Below are positions 3,603 to 6,097 of a stretch of DNA of 6,097 bases, one piece after another. A model generated the notes under the pieces. That model saw nothing but the letters and a program-made list of their open reading frames with translations. It searched no databases and was not told the origin of the DNA. Numbering within the stretch: the stretch's first letter is position 1; each line of letters opens with the position of its first letter. The stretch is from Bacteroidota bacterium (lineage in GTDB: Bacteria > Bacteroidota > Bacteroidia > Bacteroidales > B18-G4): positions 1 to 6,097 of the forward strand of contig QMPN01000184.1 of NCBI GenBank assembly GCA_003648575.1. The letters are read 5' to 3'. Both the position numbers and the translations under genes were made by a program.

Positions 3603-6023
3603 CTAAAAGATTTTAGGGTATTTCTCCGGGTTCACATCATGCATGACATTGTAGACGGTATCAAACACATCCTCAGCATTAGGATTAGAGAAATAATCAC
3701 CGTCAGTGCTGTAAGCAGCCCGGTGTTCATGCCCTGTGAGCGTGAGTGGCTCCGCATCCAGGTAGAAGAAAGCCTTTTGTTCTTCCAATACCTTTTGCAT
3801 CATATAGGATGTTGCTCCCCCCGGGACATCTTCATCGAAGAATACCACCTTATTGGTTTTCTTAATAGAATCGAGGATCACATGATCAACATCAAAAGGT
3901 AGCAGGGTCTGCACATCAATAAGCTCGACATCGATATCGAAATCCTTCAGCTGGGCCGCTGCATCTTCAGCGATGCGAACACATGAACCATAGGTTACGA
4001 GGGTCAGGTCAGCCCCGCTTTTGAGAATTTCCGGTTTTCCTACAGGTATTTTAAATTCACCCAGGTTGGATGGCAGCTTTTCCCTCAGCCTGTAAGCGTT
4101 CAGTGGTTCAATGATGAGGGCCGGTTCATCCGAAGCAAGCATGGTATTGTAAAAACCTGCGGCCTGTGTCAGGTTACGGGGCACCAACACATACACGCCC
4201 CTGATGGAGTTGATCACCATGGAGAGTGGGGAACCGGAATGCCAGATGCCTTCCAGCCTGTGTCCGCGTGTGCTGATGATCATAGGGGCCTTCTGACGTC
4301 CCTTGGTCCTGTAGCGCACTGTAGCCAGGTCATCACTCAACACCTGCAGACCATAAAGCAGGTAGTCGAAATATTGTATTTCTGCCATCGGGCGGAATCC
4401 TCTCATGGCCATGCCGAGGCCTTGCCCTAGTATGGTAGCTTCACGGATGCCTGTATCGAATATCCTCAGATCGCCGTACTTTTCCTGCAGGCCTTCCATG
4501 GTCTGGTTCACACCGCCAATTTTGCCTACATCTTCACCAAAAGCACACACCAGTGGATTATTTTCAAAGATATGATCAAAGTTTTCTTTCAGGATCTCCC
4601 TGCCGGGGATGGAAGGGGCATCGTCAGCATAAACCGGGTCTACGGCTTCTACCTTGAGGGCAGAATAGTCTGATTCACTCCAGAGGTGGGCATTGTAGGC
4701 TTCGTAGTTCTCTTCAGCTACAGCATCCCGCCAGGCCAAAACATTTTTTTTCAGCGAATTATTGGGATCGCTGCAGGAGTCACAGATCAGCCTCAATATT
4801 TTCTTACCCGATGACATAATATCTTTCCAGATAGGTTCACCAACCATAGCCAGTTCTTCCTTGATCGCATTGATGCGGCTGGTCTTAGCACAGTTGCAGG
4901 TGCTGACATCCACCATGCGCAGAAAGTCATCACGTTTTTCGATCAGGGGTTTCTGGAATCTTGCCCAGGCAGCCTTTTTCGCTTCCCTTGCCCGTTTGGT
5001 AGCCTGCTTCTCGATCTCATCCAGTGTTGCTGCATCAGCAATTTTCTTTTCAAGTATCCATTCACGCATCTTTAGCAGACAATCGTGCTCACCTTCCCAT
5101 TTTAGCCGCTCTTCGCTTTTATACCGCTCATGTGAACCTGAAGTAGAATGTCCTTGAGGTTGTGTCAGTTCAACGACGTGAATGATGGCAGGCACATGCT
5201 CTTTGCGGCATAGGGAAATGCTTTCTTCGTAGGTGTTGCAAAGGGCCTCATAGTCCCAGCCTTTCACCTTATAGATGCGGTAGCCATTGCTATCGCCCTT
5301 CTTTTCAAAGCCGCTCAGCACTTCTGAAATGCTGCTTTTGGTGGTCTGGTATTTGATGGGAACAGATATTCCCCAGCCATCGTCCCAAATCGAAATGGCA
5401 AGAGGGACCTGCATCACACCTGCTGCATTGATGCTTTCCCAGAACACGCCTTCCGATGTGCTGGCATCACCGATAGTTCCAAAGGCAACCTCATTGCCTT
5501 TAATCGAAAGTTTCTTGAATTGTGCCAGTTCCCTATTGTTTCTGAAATGTTTGGAGGCCAATGCCAGGCCTAAAAGGCGCGGCATCTGACCGGCAGTGGG
5601 GGAGATGTCTGCCGAAGAATTCTTGCGTTTGGTCAGGTCGAGCCATTCGCCATCGGCATCCAGGCATTGTGTGGCAAAGTGGTTGTTCATCATACGTCCA
5701 CCGGTACCGGGGTTAGATTCTTCATCCGTATTGCCATACAACTGTGTGAAAAATTCTTCCAGATTCATCATGCCGGAGGCCATCATAAAGGTCTGGTCAC
5801 GGTAATATCCGGAGCGCCAGTCACCTTCTTCGAAAACCCTTGCCATCGCCAGCTGTGGTACTTCTTTACCATCGCCGAAGATCCCGAATTTGGCCTTTCC
5901 GGAAAGCACTTCTCGCCTGCCAAGCAGGCTTGCCTGACGGCTCTCGTTGGCGATCCTGAAATCATTGAGTATTTCTTCTTTGGAGAGCTTAAACCCCCGC
6001 TTATTGCTTTTTTCTGCCGGCAT
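3603..6023 (-). CDS. Fused E1 alpha-beta subunit of a 2-oxoacid dehydrogenase complex (pyruvate or branched-chain type)
   Basis: This 806-residue thiamine-diphosphate enzyme would decarboxylate a 2-oxoacid and pass the acyl group to the lipoyl E2 component. The alpha part (about 15-365) has the cofactor motif G-D-A at 185-187 ending in W-D-D-G-W-G-I-S (213-220), and the G-H-S-T-S loop at 291-295. A linker (about 366-465) contains C-N-C (376-378) and C-D-S-C (414-417). The beta part (about 466-800) has F-G-E-D-V-G (495-500), Glu528 in D-T-G-I-R-E (the Glu that activates the cofactor), His595 in W-H-S-G-S, and a transketolase C-terminal domain with D-E-D-V-P-G-G (730-736). Such fusions are common in Bacteroidota. 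Substrate cannot be fixed: the overall look is closest to branched-chain (2-oxoisovalerate) E1, but pyruvate is possible. E2 and E3 are not in the window. ATG at 6023 follows a good promoter box. Confidence 0.93.
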   Translation of the reverse strand: MPAEKSNKRGFKLSKEEILNDFRIANESRQASLLGRREVLSGKAKFGIFGDGKEVPQLAMARVFEEGDWRSGYYRDQTFMMASGMMNLEEFFTQLYGNTDEESNPGTGGRMMNNHFATQCLDADGEWLDLTKRKNSSADISPTAGQMPRLLGLALASKHFRNNRELAQFKKLSIKGNEVAFGTIGDASTSEGVFWESINAAGVMQVPLAISIWDDGWGISVPIKYQTTKSSISEVLSGFEKKGDSNGYRIYKVKGWDYEALCNTYEESISLCRKEHVPAIIHVVELTQPQGHSTSGSHERYKSEERLKWEGEHDCLLKMREWILEKKIADAATLDEIEKQATKRAREAKKAAWARFQKPLIEKRDDFLRMVDVSTCNCAKTSRINAIKEELAMVGEPIWKDIMSSGKKILRLICDSCSDPNNSLKKNVLAWRDAVAEENYEAYNAHLWSESDYSALKVEAVDPVYADDAPSIPGREILKENFDHIFENNPLVCAFGEDVGKIGGVNQTMEGLQEKYGDLRIFDTGIREATILGQGLGMAMRGFRPMAEIQYFDYLLYGLQVLSDDLATVRYRTKGRQKAPMIISTRGHRLEGIWHSGSPLSMVINSIRGVYVLVPRNLTQAAGFYNTMLASDEPALIIEPLNAYRLREKLPSNLGEFKIPVGKPEILKSGADLTLVTYGSCVRIAEDAAAQLKDFDIDVELIDVQTLLPFDVDHVILDSIKKTNKVVFFDEDVPGGATSYMMQKVLEEQKAFFYLDAEPLTLTGHEHRAAYSTDGDYFSNPNAEDVFDTVYNVMHDVNPEKYPKIF

Positions 6024-6041
6024 GATAGTATATTCTCTGTA

Positions 6042-6069
6042 TAAGTAACAAAATTAAGCAAAAATGCTT
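6042..6069 (-). promoter_or_regulatory. Predicted Bacteroidota-type promoter for the E1 gene
   Basis: On the minus strand, TAATTTTG (6056-6049) is an exact match to the Bacteroidota minus-7 consensus TAnnTTTG. It would start transcription near 6042, about 20 bases before the ATG at 6023. The expected minus-33 TTTG is not clear; a run of T lies there instead. A small inverted repeat, AAGCA and TGCTT around four A (6056-6069), abuts the box and could be an operator, though it is short. Confidence 0.5.
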
Positions 6070-6097
6070 GTAAAAAAAATGACAGCCGGAGCTGCCA

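Noticed and set aside
5667..6044. Plus-strand 125-codon frame and other long frames opposite the E1 gene (such as 4762-5157 and 5287-5589)
   Set aside because: They are antisense shadows of a clearly real E1 gene with conserved motifs, and their translations show no recognisable domain.
6064..6097. Possible start of a divergent plus-strand gene (ATG at 6064 or 6079, open to the window edge, beginning M-L-V-K-K-M-T-A-G)
   Set aside because: Only eleven codons are visible, and they overlap the E1 promoter region. A secretion-signal-like start is possible but cannot be supported without the sequence beyond the edge.

Overview
The window looks like chromosomal DNA from a Bacteroidota bacterium. 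The fused E1 alpha-beta 2-oxoacid dehydrogenase, the TAnnTTTG-type promoter box in front of it, the lack of Shine-Dalgarno sequences, and the set of small conserved genes all fit that phylum. No order or genus can be assigned from sequence alone. It reads as ordinary core chromosome: no transposase, integrase, phage, CRISPR or RNA gene was seen.

Layout. On the plus strand, positions 1-825 hold the 3' part of a membrane protein with two DUF3592-like soluble domains. It converges on a run of five minus-strand genes. In transcription order these are: fused E1 alpha-beta dehydrogenase (6023-3603), LpxR-type outer-membrane lipid A deacylase homologue with an unusual lipoprotein N-terminus (3566-2349), DUF493/YbeD-like protein (2180-1872), an unrecognised acidic 189-aa protein (1823-1254) and acylphosphatase (1151-885). 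The E1 and LpxR-like genes are 36 bp apart and probably cotranscribed. The next gap (2181-2348) holds GC-rich inverted repeats and probably separates transcription units. The three small downstream genes are 48 and about 100 bp apart.

The most unusual thing here is not a gene. The short gaps between the small genes are almost filled by tandem repeats of exactly seven bases, and each gap has a different heptamer: GRCWTCR (827-854), RARTATC (1159-1214), ACYCAAC (1222-1249) and GGTNYHR (1831-1865), plus a weak trace of TTTRARY (2190-2210). Copies drift in sequence, often by transitions at fixed positions, yet the 7-bp register is kept within each array. This recalls the heptameric STRR repeats described in filamentous cyanobacteria, but with several unrelated motifs side by side in one small region. 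The arrays abut stop codons and form most of the acylphosphatase leader. A second non-coding oddity is the inverted-repeat cluster at 2220-2332, which resembles a REP-type dispersed palindrome.

No single pathway links the genes. The E1 enzyme is central carbon or branched-chain metabolism, the LpxR homologue is envelope remodelling, and acylphosphatase and DUF493 are small housekeeping proteins.
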